From contig CAJFHG010000013.1 in NCBI GenBank assembly GCA_904379015.1, positions 1 through 57,693 on the forward strand: a stretch of DNA of 57,693 nt, in the 5' to 3' direction. Of the stretch, positions 45,896 through 57,686 are shown in pieces. Origin of the DNA: Candidatus Paralachnospira caecorum. GTDB taxonomy: Bacteria > Bacillota > Clostridia > Lachnospirales > Lachnospiraceae. How positions within the stretch are numbered: the stretch's first letter is position 1; each line of letters opens with the position of its first letter. The notes below the pieces were generated by a model that had not been told where the DNA came from, ran no database searches, and saw only the letters and a program-made list of their open reading frames with translations. The translations under genes were made by a program, and so were the position numbers.

Positions 45896-45912
45896 TGTTC
45901 CGGCCTCCAAAA

Positions 45913-46125
45913 TTAAGGTACAGGGTCAAATCCTCCCTTGGAAAAGGGATTGCATCTCAAAATCCTCTTTACTGCCAGAAAGGAACCCTTCAGCGCACCG
46001 TACTTTTCCAATGCCTCGATCGCATACTGGGAACATGTTGGAATATATTTGCAGTGATTCCTTGTTTTCAGACCTGACAGATATTTTCTGTAGAAACGAA
46101 TCATCCCAATCAAAATTTTTTTCAT
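45913..46125 (-). CDS. yidD: Membrane-insertion efficiency factor YidD
   Basis: Small amphipathic protein of 70 residues that supports YidC-dependent insertion. Key conserved pieces are [11 protein letters not shown], the Cys pair in [15 protein letters not shown], and [22 protein letters not shown] precedes the ATG. It sits between rnpA and yidC, 15 nt from rnpA. Confidence 0.96.
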   Translation of the reverse strand: MKKILIGMIRFYRKYLSGLKTRNHCKYIPTCSQYAIEALEKYGALKGSFLAVKRILRCNPFSKGGFDPVP

Positions 46126-46140
46126 TATGATCCTTTTTCT

Positions 46141-46476
46141 TTATAACAAATGATGCAGTTTAAACAAATGATTAAGGGCTCCCGTTATCTCCTGATATGT
46201 CTTTTCTCTGCTTCTCTCCCTGGCAATGATCACCAAATCAAATCCGTTCGCTGCCTGACTGAAATTTAACCGGCAGCTTTCACGGATGAGTCGTTTCAGG
46301 CGGTGCCTCACCACACTGTTCCCGACTTTTTTGCTTACAGAAATCCCGATTCGATTTTCCGCTTCATCGTTTCTCTTCTTTACATACATGACAAGATACT
46401 GGTTCGCGTAAGATTTTCCTTCTCTGTAAACAGCCTGAAAATCTCTGTTCTTTTTCAACGAATGAAATTTATCCAT
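46141..46476 (-). CDS. rnpA: Ribonuclease P protein component
   Basis: Protein subunit of RNase P, which trims tRNA 5' ends. The 111 residues carry the conserved KKNRDFQAVYREGKS and the RNR-like signature NRIGISVSKKVGNSVVRHRL followed by KRLIRES. It is 50 nt downstream of rpmH, the standard arrangement. Confidence 0.96.
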   Translation of the reverse strand: MDKFHSLKKNRDFQAVYREGKSYANQYLVMYVKKRNDEAENRIGISVSKKVGNSVVRHRLKRLIRESCRLNFSQAANGFDLVIIARERSREKTYQEITGALNHLFKLHHLL

Positions 46477-46526
46477 ACTTTTAACCTTTTAAGCGAAGAG
46501 AAAACAAAAGGCCACAAATCTGCGGC

Positions 46527-46661
46527 CTACGCTGATAATTTCTTTCTTCCTTTTGCTCTTCTGGCTGCCAGTACCTTTCTTCCTCCCTTTGTGCTCATTC
46601 TTGCACGGAATCCATGTACTCTCGCGTGAGACTTTTTCTTAGGCTGAAATGTCATTTTCAT
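46527..46661 (-). CDS. rpmH: 50S ribosomal protein L34
   Basis: A 44-residue basic protein of the large ribosomal subunit. It reads [20 protein letters not shown], then [20 protein letters not shown] and KLSA, a full match to L34. AAGGAGG lies eight to nine bases before the ATG. A consensus promoter is upstream at 46714-46742, and it is the first gene left of oriC. Confidence 0.97.
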   Translation of the reverse strand: MKMTFQPKKKSHARVHGFRARMSTKGGRKVLAARRAKGRKKLSA

Positions 46662-46713
46662 GGCTCTGACACCTCCTTCTTTTCATATTTAGGGATAATA
46701 AAACATCATTTCC

Positions 46714-46742
46714 ATTATATTCAATGATGTTTCCCTCGTCAA
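46714..46742 (-). promoter_or_regulatory. Promoter of the rpmH operon
   Basis: On the minus strand TTGACG and TATAAT are separated by exactly 17 bases, about 53 nt before the rpmH start. Confidence 0.82.
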
Positions 46743-46782
46743 GTTAATTTTCAAGGATTTGTAAAATCCAGCTGATTTTCAG

Positions 46783-47025
46783 TTATCCACAACCTCTTAT
46801 CCACATTCATCACATCCCGTATATGGCTTATTTACAGGATTTTTGGAGACATGCCTTCTGTTATCTACATAAAATTCACATACTGTCCACAGGGTTATCA
46901 ACACATATCCACAAATTGTGGATAACTTGTGGATAACTCTGTGGTTTCTATGTTATTATCATGTGTAAAACTTCGATTTTCCCTTAATTTACAAGGCTTT
47001 CCACTGTGTATAAAAGTTATCCACA
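46783..47025. other. oriC, upstream DnaA-box cluster (rpmH-dnaA)
   Basis: DnaA boxes occur in both orientations. TTATCCACA is at 46783, 46797 and 47017, TTATCTACA at 46861, TTATCAACA at 46895, and the reverse TGTGGATAA at 46917 and 46928. An ATATCCACA lies at 46905. The interval from 46662 to 47144 holds only these boxes and the rpmH and dnaA promoters. It forms the first half of a bipartite origin with the cluster after dnaA. Confidence 0.9.
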
Positions 47026-47034
47026 ATATTCTCA

Positions 47035-47063
47035 TTGAAAATTTTCGCGAAATGGTATAGAAT
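47035..47063 (+). promoter_or_regulatory. Promoter of dnaA
   Basis: TTGAAA and TAGAAT are separated by 17 bases. A DnaA box ends ten bases upstream (47017-47025), so autoregulation by DnaA is likely. Confidence 0.65.
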
Positions 47064-47144
47064 AGAAAAAGTATATGGGTTAATGTGCTCTTTTGGAGAT
47101 TTCACAAAATCCATAATTTATTTTGCGATTCAGGAGATAGGAAA

Positions 47145-48524
47145 ATGCTTCACAAAATACAGGAAAACTGGGATACCATTTTACAGTACATGAGAGATAA
47201 ATTCGACATATCAAAGGTCAGCTACGAAAGCTGGCTTTTGCCTCTCAAAGTGGATTCTGTAGATGAAGAGAGCCATATGGTAGGCATTGTCATCACAGAT
47301 CCTCAGATTGAATCCATCGGGATCGATTTTATAAGAAAAAAATATTCCTTTATCCTTCAGGTTTCCATAGAAGAGATCACCGGCTTCAAATGCACGGTGA
47401 ACTTTTATTCAAAGGAGCAGTCTGAAGCAGCGGCAGATCCTGCCGCCTCAGGCGAAATAAAAGATCCTTCTCTTTATTCTGCCATGCAGAACGCAAACCT
47501 GAATCCAAAATATACATTCGAGACATTTGTCGTGGGTTCAAACAATAAAATGGCGCACGCGGCCGCCCTGGCCGTGGCCGAATCTCCGGCTGAGATCTAT
47601 AATCCGCTGTTCATATATGGAGGAGTGGGACTGGGAAAAACCCACCTGATGCATTCCATTGCCAATTTTATCCTGAAAAATGATCCTTCCAAAAAGATCA
47701 TGTACGTAACTTCAGAAAAATTTACCAATGAGCTGATCGACGCCATCCGGAACAAAAACATGGCCACCGCTGCCCAGTTCCGTGAAAAATACAGAAACAA
47801 CGACGTGCTTCTGGTGGACGATATTCAGTTCATCATCGGAAAAGAAAGTACCCAGGAGGAAATTTTCCATACCTTCAATACGCTCCATGAAGCCAAAAAA
47901 CAGATCATCATATCCAGCGACCGTCCTCCAAAAGAATTTGAAACCCTGGAAGACAGGCTGGTATCCCGGTTTGAATGGGGCCTCACCGTGGACATTCAGT
48001 CCCCGGATTATGAAACCAGAATGGCGATCCTGCGCAAAAAAGAAGAGATGGACGGCTATAATATTGACAACGAGGTCATCAAATACATCGCCAACAATAT
48101 CAAATCCAACATCCGGGAACTGGAAGGCGCCCTTACAAAGGTCATCGCTCTTTCACGGCTTGACAACAGAGAGATCAACCTGGCCCTGGCGGAAGAAGCC
48201 CTCAAGGATTTCATTTCCCCCAACCAGGCTGTAGAGATCACGCCGGATATGATCATCGATATCGTCGCGGATCATTATAAATGCAGTCCCGCCGATATCA
48301 TTTCCACAAAACGGAATAAGGAAATCGTCATTCCCCGACAGGTTGTCATGTATCTCTGCCGTCATATGACCGACAGCCCTCTGCAGGAAATCGGCAGATA
48401 TCTTGGAGGAAAGGATCACACGACGATTTTAAACGGTATCAAAAAAATCACAAAACAGCTTGAAACCGATGAAACTATGAGAAATACCATCGATGTACTC
48501 AAGAAAAAGATCAATCCTGCCTGA
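47145..48524 (+). CDS. dnaA: Replication initiator DnaA
   Basis: Binds DnaA boxes in oriC and opens the duplex. The 459 residues hold domain I (KISKVSYESW-type, here FDISKVSYESWLLPLKV) and a short variable domain II. The AAA+ domain III has Walker A GGVGLGKTHL near residue 159 and Walker B VLLVDDIQFI, and domain IV has the DNA-binding GGKDHTTILNGIKKI. The start at 47145 follows AGGAGA and gives the family N-terminus; the in-frame extension to 47085 does not. DnaA-box clusters lie on both sides of the gene. Confidence 0.97.
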   Translation: MLHKIQENWDTILQYMRDKFDISKVSYESWLLPLKVDSVDEESHMVGIVITDPQIESIGIDFIRKKYSFILQVSIEEITGFKCTVNFYSKEQSEAAADPAASGEIKDPSLYSAMQNANLNPKYTFETFVVGSNNKMAHAAALAVAESPAEIYNPLFIYGGVGLGKTHLMHSIANFILKNDPSKKIMYVTSEKFTNELIDAIRNKNMATAAQFREKYRNNDVLLVDDIQFIIGKESTQEEIFHTFNTLHEAKKQIIISSDRPPKEFETLEDRLVSRFEWGLTVDIQSPDYETRMAILRKKEEMDGYNIDNEVIKYIANNIKSNIRELEGALTKVIALSRLDNREINLALAEEALKDFISPNQAVEITPDMIIDIVADHYKCSPADIISTKRNKEIVIPRQVVMYLCRHMTDSPLQEIGRYLGGKDHTTILNGIKKITKQLETDETMRNTIDVLKKKINPA

Positions 48525-48605
48525 TCCCTCCGCACGGATTCATCAAAACGGCAGGATCTGAAACTGAACCGAACGTTTCCTATTATATATGGAACAGCAC
48601 CGGAT

Positions 48606-48727
48606 TGTGGATAAACATGTGGATTTTATGTGTATGATTTGTGGATAAGTTTCACCGGATTTTCGCTTGTGGAAAACTTCAGGTTTATCCACATATTATC
48701 CTTCACTTATCCACAGAGTTATCAAGA
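48606..48727. other. oriC, downstream DnaA-box cluster (dnaA-dnaN)
   Basis: TGTGGATAA occurs at 48606 and 48640, weaker TGTGGATTT at 48618 and TGTGGAAAA at 48668, TTATCCACA at 48685 and 48707, and TTATCAAGA at 48719. Between 48525 and 48850 the sequence holds only these boxes and the unwinding element that follows. Confidence 0.9.
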
Positions 48728-48761
48728 CCTGAAACCCTTAAACTATAAGGGCTTCAACCAC

Positions 48762-48816
48762 TTATCAACAAATCCACAGACCCTACTGCTACTACTGCTA
48801 AATTAATATATATCTA
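48762..48816. other. oriC unwinding element with DnaA-trios
   Basis: TTATCAACA and a degenerate AATCCACA box are followed by a short GC stretch (ACCC) and then TAC-TGC-TAC-TAC-TGC-TA at 48784-48800. Read on the other strand this is a run of TAG/CAG triplets, the DnaA-trio pattern described for Bacillus subtilis. An AT-rich run (AAATTAATATATATC) follows at once. Order and spacing match the known basal unwinding system, so opening probably starts here. Confidence 0.85.
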
Positions 48817-48850
48817 TCTGTACTTCCCGGCGAAAGGAGTTATACACAAC

Positions 48851-49948
48851 ATGAAGCTCTCATTTGAAAAACAGGCACTCCTGAGTGCCATAAGCATCGT
48901 AATGAAAGCCGTCCCCTCCAGGACGACCATGCCCATTCTGGAATGTATTCTCATCGACGCGTCTGATGAAGAGATCAAACTGACCGCCAACGATATGGAA
49001 CTGGGCATTGAAACGAAGGTGAAAGGAAACATTCTGGATCCCGGAAAGATCGCCATTGACGCGAAACTGTTTTCCGAGATCATCAGAAAACTGCCGGACA
49101 GCCAGGTCTGGATCGAATCCGATGATTCTCTCAACGTAAGCATTGACTGTGAAAAATCCAGCTTCAAGATCGCAGGCCGGCCGGGAGATGAATTCTCCTA
49201 TCTGCCTTATATTGAAAAGGAGCATTATATCAGTCTGTCCCAGTTCACGCTGAAGGAGATCATCAGGCAGACCATTTTTTCCATAGCGGCCAACGAAAAC
49301 AACAAGCTGATGACAGGCGAACTGTTTGAAGTAAAAGATGATTTCCTGAGGGTGATCTCCCTCGACGGGCACAGGATTTCGATCCGCAGAGTACAGCTGA
49401 AGGACCATTATGAAGACGAAAAGGTGATCGTTCCCGGAAAAACGCTGACTGAGATCAGCAAGATCCTGTCCGGCGAAGCGGACAGAGAAGTGCTCATTTA
49501 TTTTACCGCGAACCATATTCTGTTTGAATTTGACGATACAGTGGTGGTATCCCGCCTCATCGAGGGGCAGTACTTCAACGTAAACCAGATGCTTTCCAAC
49601 GATTATGAGACCAGGATCACCCTGAACAAGCAGGAGCTTCTGGATTCCATCGAGCGTTCGGTCCTTCTGATCCGCGAAAGCGATAAAAAACCGATCATCA
49701 TCACCATTACTGATATGGGAATGGAAATTGCCATACAGTCGGCCATCGGCTCTCTGAAGGAGGAGATCCTGATCCATAAAGAGGGGAAGGATATTACCAT
49801 AGGCTTCAATCCCAAATTCCTCATTGACGCCCTGAGGGTGATCGATGATGAGAGCGTGGATCTTTATATGGTCAACTCCAAGGCGCCCTGTTTCATACGG
49901 GACGGCGAGGAAAATTATATTTATCTGATCCTTCCGGTCAATATCTGA
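48851..49948 (+). CDS. dnaN: DNA polymerase III beta sliding clamp
   Basis: Ring-shaped processivity clamp of 365 residues, with three clamp domains. It opens MKLSFEKQALLSAISIVMKA then VPSRTTMPILECILIDA and ends SKAPCFIRDGEENYIYLILP then VNI, both family-typical. AAAGGAG precedes the start with a spacing of about 11. It follows oriC and is the second gene of the right arm. Confidence 0.97.
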   Translation: MKLSFEKQALLSAISIVMKAVPSRTTMPILECILIDASDEEIKLTANDMELGIETKVKGNILDPGKIAIDAKLFSEIIRKLPDSQVWIESDDSLNVSIDCEKSSFKIAGRPGDEFSYLPYIEKEHYISLSQFTLKEIIRQTIFSIAANENNKLMTGELFEVKDDFLRVISLDGHRISIRRVQLKDHYEDEKVIVPGKTLTEISKILSGEADREVLIYFTANHILFEFDDTVVVSRLIEGQYFNVNQMLSNDYETRITLNKQELLDSIERSVLLIRESDKKPIIITITDMGMEIAIQSAIGSLKEEILIHKEGKDITIGFNPKFLIDALRVIDDESVDLYMVNSKAPCFIRDGEENYIYLILPVNI

Positions 49949-50010
49949 CCGGCGCTGCGGGAAGCGGCGGCGTAAAACAGATTGCCGGATTGATGCTGAA
50001 GGAGAACAAT

Positions 50011-50220
50011 ATGGAACAGATCAAACTGAGAGAGGACTTCATCAAACTCGGACAGGCGCTCAAGGCTGTTCACGCGGCCGCTTCCGGCGTGGAGGCAAAG
50101 GAAATGATCCTGGCCGGAAAAGTGCAGGTGAACGGAGAAACCTGTCTTCAGCGGGGAAAAAAGCTGTATGACGGAGATGTGGTTTCCTGTGAGGGAATCA
50201 CGATCAGAATCGAAAAGTAA
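50011..50220 (+). CDS. yaaA: S4-domain RNA-binding protein YaaA
   Basis: Small S4-fold protein of 69 residues, with LREDFIKLGQALKAVHAAAS then GVEAKEMILAGKVQVNGETC forming the RNA-binding loop. It always lies between dnaN and recF in Firmicutes and is linked to ribosome assembly, as known from the family. AAGGAG precedes the ATG at 50011; an upstream in-frame codon at 49990 lies before that site. It ends 12 nt before recF. Confidence 0.93.
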   Translation: MEQIKLREDFIKLGQALKAVHAAASGVEAKEMILAGKVQVNGETCLQRGKKLYDGDVVSCEGITIRIEK

Positions 50221-50232
50221 AGTGGTGCGGGA

Positions 50233-53252
<3,020 letters not shown>

Positions 53253-53272
53253 AAAACGGAGGAACAAGATAA

Positions 53273-55792
53273 ATGGATAACACGATTTTTGATAAGATCC
53301 ATGAAGTCGACCTGCAGAAGACCATGGAAAAATCTTATATCGATTATGCCATGAGTGTAATTGCGGCCCGTGCGCTTCCCGATGTAAGAGACGGATTGAA
53401 ACCCGTTCAGAGAAGAGTGCTCTACGCGATGATCGAACTGAACAATGGTCCTGACAAGCCTCACAGAAAATGTGCGCGTATTGTCGGTGATACCATGGGT
53501 AAGTATCATCCCCACGGAGACAGCTCCATTTACGGTGCCCTGGTCAATATGGCGCAGGAATGGTCCACCAGGTATCCTCTTGTAGACGGACACGGAAATT
53601 TCGGTTCGGTGGACGGCGACGGAGCCGCCGCCATGCGTTATACAGAAGCGAGACTCAGCAGGATTTCCATGGAAATGCTGGCTGATATCGGAAAAGACAC
53701 GGTGGATTTTATTCCCAACTTCGACGATACGGAGAAGGAACCCTCTGTGCTCCCTTCCAGGTTCCCCAATCTTCTGGTGAACGGAACCTCCGGCATCGCG
53801 GTCGGTATGGCGACCAATATCCCTCCCCACAACCTGCGGGAGGTAATTGACGCAGTCGTCAAGATTATTGATAATCGGATTCTGGAGGACCGGGATACGG
53901 ACATTGAGGAAGTCCTGAAGATCGTGAAGGGACCGGATTTCCCCACAGGAGCCAGGATTCTCGGGACCTCGGGAATTGAAGAGGCATACAGGACCGGCCG
54001 GGGAAAGATCAAAGTGCGCGCCGTGACCAATATCGAACCCATGCAGGGCGGAAAGCACAGGATCGTTGTAACAGAGATCCCCTACATGGTCAATAAGGCG
54101 AGGCTGATCGAAAAAATCGCCGACCTGGTCCGCGATAAAAAGATCGACGGCATCACCGATCTCAGGGATGAATCCGACAGAAGCGGCATGCGGATCAGCA
54201 TTGAGCTGCGCAGGGACGTGAATCCCAATATTATCATGAACCAGCTGTTCAAGCATACCCAGCTGCAGGACAGCTTCGGCGTGATCATGCTCGCGCTGGT
54301 CAAGAATGAGCCGAAGGTCATGAACCTTCTGGAAATGCTGAAGGCATATCTGGCCCATCAGGAAGAGGTTGTGACCAGAAGGACCAAATATGATCTGAAT
54401 AAAGCTGAGGAGCGGGCCCATATCCTGGAAGGTCTGCTCATCGCGCTGGATAATATTGATGAAGTCATCCAGATTATCCGGGGATCCAGAAATACCCAGG
54501 AAGCAAAACAGAATCTGATGAAGCGTTTCGGCCTCACCGACGCTCAGTCTCAGGCGATCGTGGACATGCGTCTGAGAGCGCTGACAGGTCTGGAACGGGA
54601 AAAGATTGAAAATGAATACAAGGAACTGCAGATCAAAATTGAAGAGTTGAGAGCAATCCTGGCCGACGAGAAAAAGCTGCTTGCTGTGATCAAAGAGGAG
54701 ATTCTGATCATATCCGCGAAATATGGGGATGACAGGAGAACGGAGATCAGCTTTGACGAATCCGATATGTCTGTGGAGGATCTGATCGCCGATGAAAACA
54801 CGGTGATCGCCATGACCAACCTCGGCTATATCAAGCGGATGTCGGAAAATAATTTTAAGGCGCAGCACAGAGGCGGCAAGGGAATTAAGGGAATGCAGAC
54901 TCTGGAGGAGGATTACATTGAAGATCTTCTGATGACCAGCACCCATCATTACCTGATGTTCTTTACCAACAGAGGAAAGGTATACCGGCTGAAAGCCTAT
55001 GAAATCCCGGAGGCAGGCAGGACCGCCAGAGGAACGGCGATCGTCAATCTGCTTCAGCTGCTTCCCGGAGAAAAGGTGACGGCCATCATTCCGATCCGGA
55101 AATATGAAGCGGATAGATATCTGTTTATGGCCACCAAAAACGGCATGGTGAAAAAAACTGCCATCACGGAATATGAAAATATCCGGAAATCGGGACTGCA
55201 GGCGATCAATCTGAGGGATGACGATGAGCTGATCGAGGTCAAATCCACCAATGACAAAAAGGATATCATCCTGGTGACGAAGCACGGACAATGCATCCGG
55301 TTCCATGAGACAGATGTACGGCCCACCGGCCGGGCTTCCATGGGCGTGATCGGAATGAAGCTGGGAGAAGGCGACGAGATTGTCGGCATGCAGCTGGATA
55401 CCCAGGGAAACGCGCTCCTGATCGTTTCTGAAAAAGGACTTGGGAAGCGCACGCTTCTGGAAGAATTTACGCCGCAGCTGCGGGGCGGAAAGGGTGTCAA
55501 GTGCTATAAGATCAATCAGAAGACCGGCGCCATTGTGGGCGCGAAGGTTGTGAAACCCGGACAGGAAATCATGATCATCACCACGGAGGGAATCATCATC
55601 CGTCTCAATGTGGAGGACATTTCTGTTCTGGGAAGGATCACTTCTGGCGTAAAGCTGATCAACATTGATGAAGATGATATTTCTGTGGCGAGTATTGCCA
55701 AAGTAAGAGAAAAGCCCAATAACGGGGATGAAGAAAACAAAGAAGAGGGAAAACAGCTTAACCTGAATTTAACCTCTGAGCCGGAAGCATAA
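53273..55792 (+). CDS. gyrA: DNA gyrase subunit A
   Basis: Cleavage and strand-passage subunit of 839 residues. The quinolone-region [14 protein letters not shown] and [19 protein letters not shown] lead to the catalytic Tyr123 in MRYTEARLS. The C-terminal beta-pinwheel has the GyrA box [11 protein letters not shown], and the tail is Glu/Asn-rich ([11 protein letters not shown]). GGAGG precedes the ATG. A hairpin at 55825 lies between it and the fumarase genes. Confidence 0.97.
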   Translation: MDNTIFDKIHEVDLQKTMEKSYIDYAMSVIAARALPDVRDGLKPVQRRVLYAMIELNNGPDKPHRKCARIVGDTMGKYHPHGDSSIYGALVNMAQEWSTRYPLVDGHGNFGSVDGDGAAAMRYTEARLSRISMEMLADIGKDTVDFIPNFDDTEKEPSVLPSRFPNLLVNGTSGIAVGMATNIPPHNLREVIDAVVKIIDNRILEDRDTDIEEVLKIVKGPDFPTGARILGTSGIEEAYRTGRGKIKVRAVTNIEPMQGGKHRIVVTEIPYMVNKARLIEKIADLVRDKKIDGITDLRDESDRSGMRISIELRRDVNPNIIMNQLFKHTQLQDSFGVIMLALVKNEPKVMNLLEMLKAYLAHQEEVVTRRTKYDLNKAEERAHILEGLLIALDNIDEVIQIIRGSRNTQEAKQNLMKRFGLTDAQSQAIVDMRLRALTGLEREKIENEYKELQIKIEELRAILADEKKLLAVIKEEILIISAKYGDDRRTEISFDESDMSVEDLIADENTVIAMTNLGYIKRMSENNFKAQHRGGKGIKGMQTLEEDYIEDLLMTSTHHYLMFFTNRGKVYRLKAYEIPEAGRTARGTAIVNLLQLLPGEKVTAIIPIRKYEADRYLFMATKNGMVKKTAITEYENIRKSGLQAINLRDDDELIEVKSTNDKKDIILVTKHGQCIRFHETDVRPTGRASMGVIGMKLGEGDEIVGMQLDTQGNALLIVSEKGLGKRTLLEEFTPQLRGGKGVKCYKINQKTGAIVGAKVVKPGQEIMIITTEGIIIRLNVEDISVLGRITSGVKLINIDEDDISVASIAKVREKPNNGDEENKEEGKQLNLNLTSEPEA

Positions 55793-55824
55793 TTCCGGCA
55801 ACAAATAAAACAAAATTGACGGGA

Positions 55825-55860
55825 TACTGCTGCGGTAAGGCTTCGGCATGCTGCAGCAGT
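55825..55860 (+). terminator. Hairpin after gyrA, possible weak terminator
   Basis: ACTGCTGC pairs with GCAGCAGT around a GC-containing loop. It is followed only by CCGTTTATGG, which is a poor T run, so it may attenuate rather than stop transcription into the fumarase genes. Confidence 0.4.
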
Positions 55861-55878
55861 CCGTTTATGGAGGAGATT

Positions 55879-56724
55879 ATGAAAGAGATCCATGTGGACG
55901 TGATCGTTGAAAATATCAGGGAAATGTGCATAGAGGCCAATTTGTCTCTTTCTCCGGATATGAAAGAGAATTTTTCCAAAGCCGTGAAACAGGAAGAGTC
56001 GCCCATCGGCAGAAAGATCCTGGATCAGCTGGAAGAAAATCTTTCCATTGCCGCTGAGGAAAAGATTCCGATCTGCCAGGATACAGGCATGGCGGTCGTA
56101 TTCATCAAAATCGGACAGGAGGTACATATCACGGGGGGTGCTCTGGAGGATGCCGTAAACGAAGGCGTGCGCCGGGGATACCGGGAAGGATATCTCAGAA
56201 AATCCGTAGTGGGAGATCCGCTGATCCGGACCAATACCCGGGATAATACGCCGGCCGTGATCCATTACGAGATTATTCCCGGCGACAGTCTCGAGATTAC
56301 AGTGGCTCCAAAGGGATTCGGGAGCGAAAACATGAGCCGGATCTTCATGCTGAAGCCGGCAGACGGAATAGAGGGCGTGAAGGAAGCGGTGGTTACGGCA
56401 GTCCGGGATGCCGGCCCCAACGCATGTCCTCCCATGGTGATCGGAGTAGGCATTGGAGGGACTTTTGAGAAATGCGCGTTTCTGGCAAAAAAAGCGCTGA
56501 CAAGAAATATTTTCGAACATTCTCAGATTCCTTATGTCAGGGAAATGGAAGAGGAGCTTCTTGAAACAATCAACGGTCTCGGCATCGGCCCGGGCGGTCT
56601 GGGCGGAAGAGTCACCGCTTTTGCTGTCAATATTGAAACGTACGCCACTCATATTGCCGGGCTTCCCGTTGCGGTGAATATATGCTGCCATGTCAACAGA
56701 CATGTGACCCGGAAAATCGGGTAA
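55879..56724 (+). CDS. Class I fumarate hydratase, alpha subunit
   Basis: N-terminal half of the oxygen-sensitive [4Fe-4S] fumarase/tartrate dehydratase family, 281 residues. The three cluster Cys positions are visible in PICQDTGMAV, GGTFEKCAFLAKKA and NICCHVNRH. Other family pieces are NDNTPAVIHYE-type NTRDNTPAVIHYEIIPG and GIGPGGLGGRVTAFAV. The start at 55879 follows GGAGGAG; the in-frame extension to 55816 lies in the hairpin. Fumarase is favoured over L-tartrate dehydratase because the beta subunit is about 183 residues and the pair is next to gyrA as in other clostridia, but sequence alone does not exclude tartrate dehydratase. Confidence 0.9.
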   Translation: MKEIHVDVIVENIREMCIEANLSLSPDMKENFSKAVKQEESPIGRKILDQLEENLSIAAEEKIPICQDTGMAVVFIKIGQEVHITGGALEDAVNEGVRRGYREGYLRKSVVGDPLIRTNTRDNTPAVIHYEIIPGDSLEITVAPKGFGSENMSRIFMLKPADGIEGVKEAVVTAVRDAGPNACPPMVIGVGIGGTFEKCAFLAKKALTRNIFEHSQIPYVREMEEELLETINGLGIGPGGLGGRVTAFAVNIETYATHIAGLPVAVNICCHVNRHVTRKIG

Positions 56725-56789
56725 GCCGGACAGAAGCCGTGTGTCCGGGGGTTTTCCGGAAAATTCAGAAAGAAAAAGTGAGGAAATGG

Positions 56790-57341
56790 ATGATGGATAA
56801 ATACATAAATGTTCCGCTCAGTGACGAAGACGCAGGCGCGCTCCGGGCAGGAGATTATGTGTACCTTTCAGGGACAGTGTACACAGCAAGAGATGCTGCT
56901 CATAAAAGAATGCAGGAAGCAATCGCCGCGAAACAGGAACTTCCCTTTTCCATGGAGCATAATGTGATCTATTATATGGGGCCTTCGCCGGCAAAAGAGG
57001 GGCAGGCGATCGGATCTGCCGGACCTACTACAGCCAGCAGAATGGACAGATATGCGCCCGCGCTCCTGGATCTGGGACTGAAGGGAATGATCGGAAAAGG
57101 AAAACGGTCTCAGGAAGTGATAGACGCGATCGTCAGAAATAAAGCGGTTTACTTCGCGGCAGTGGGAGGAGCGGGAGCCCTTCTTTCAAAATGCATCATT
57201 TCTGCGGAAGTCATTGCTTATGATGATCTGGGAACAGAAGCCATCAGAAAACTGACGGTCAAGGATTTTCCTGCGATCGTGGTGATCGATTCAGAGGGTC
57301 ACAATTTGTATGAAACTGCGATAAAAGATTACAAAAAATGA
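56790..57341 (+). CDS. Class I fumarate hydratase, beta subunit
   Basis: C-terminal half of the same enzyme, 183 residues. It contains the substrate-site sequence YYMGPSPAKEGQAIGSAGPT and continues with TTASRMDRYAPALLDLGLKG, MIGKGKRSQEV and KNKAVYFAAVGGAGALLSKC. The start at 56790 (the first of two adjacent Met codons) follows GTGAGG; an open extension to 56682 overlaps the alpha gene and has no support. It sits 65 nt after the alpha gene. Its stop overlaps the start of the tRNA-Ser promoter. Confidence 0.9.
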   Translation: MMDKYINVPLSDEDAGALRAGDYVYLSGTVYTARDAAHKRMQEAIAAKQELPFSMEHNVIYYMGPSPAKEGQAIGSAGPTTASRMDRYAPALLDLGLKGMIGKGKRSQEVIDAIVRNKAVYFAAVGGAGALLSKCIISAEVIAYDDLGTEAIRKLTVKDFPAIVVIDSEGHNLYETAIKDYKK

Positions 57342-57370
57342 TTGACAAGAAAGAGGTTATTTAGTATACT
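57342..57370 (+). promoter_or_regulatory. Promoter of tRNA-Ser
   Basis: TTGACA and TATACT are separated by exactly 17 bases. The -35 element begins immediately after the fumarase beta stop codon. Confidence 0.85.
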
Positions 57371-57412
57371 ATTGAATGCGTCATGCGGCGCAGCATATGG
57401 AAAACAAAGTTC

Positions 57413-57500
57413 GGAGAAATACTCAAGTGGCCGAAGAGGCGCCCCTGCTAAGGGTGTAGGTCGGGCAACCGGCGCGAGGGTTCAAATCCCTCTTTCTCCG
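57413..57500 (+). tRNA. tRNA-Ser (anticodon GCU)
   Basis: It has the acceptor GGAGAAA with TTTCTCC and an anticodon loop CTGCTAA (GCU). The long class II variable arm (TAGGTCGGGCAACCGGCG region) marks tRNA-Ser, and the T loop is TTCAAAT. The discriminator is G. Confidence 0.93.
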
Positions 57501-57553
57501 CTCTCTTTCCATAAGAATGTGTCGTTATTTTTTTGACTTTTTTGAAATAAAAC

Positions 57554-57582
57554 TTGACAAAAAAAGACGGCAGAGGTATAAT
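57554..57582 (+). promoter_or_regulatory. First of two tandem promoters, likely rrn P1
   Basis: A perfect TTGACA and a perfect TATAAT are separated by 17 bases. A hairpin (CCACCG/CGGTGG, 57589-57609) follows. Confidence 0.82.
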
Positions 57583-57629
57583 GAAACTCCACCGCGGAAA
57601 ACACGGTGGAAATAAAATGAAAAAAGTTG

Positions 57630-57658
57630 TTGACAAGAGACAGCGGATGTGATAAAGT
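57630..57658 (+). promoter_or_regulatory. Second tandem promoter, likely rrn P2
   Basis: TTGACA and TAAAGT are separated by 17 bases, 76 bases after the first promoter. No open reading frame follows before the window ends, and the downstream leader folds, which suggests a structural RNA. Confidence 0.8.
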
Positions 57659-57664
57659 ATAGAA

Positions 57665-57686
57665 GTTGTCGCTAATGAGCAACAAC
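57665..57686 (+). other. Leader hairpin of a probable rRNA operon (truncated by window end)
   Basis: GTTGTCGC pairs with GCAACAAC at seven of eight positions around a six-base loop. Together with the tandem promoters it resembles an rRNA leader. The 16S gene itself would lie beyond 57693, so this is inference. Confidence 0.45.

Noticed and set aside
57342-57536. A 64-codon frame over the tRNA-Ser gene
   Set aside because: It covers a tRNA with a clear cloverleaf and its promoter and has no coding evidence.
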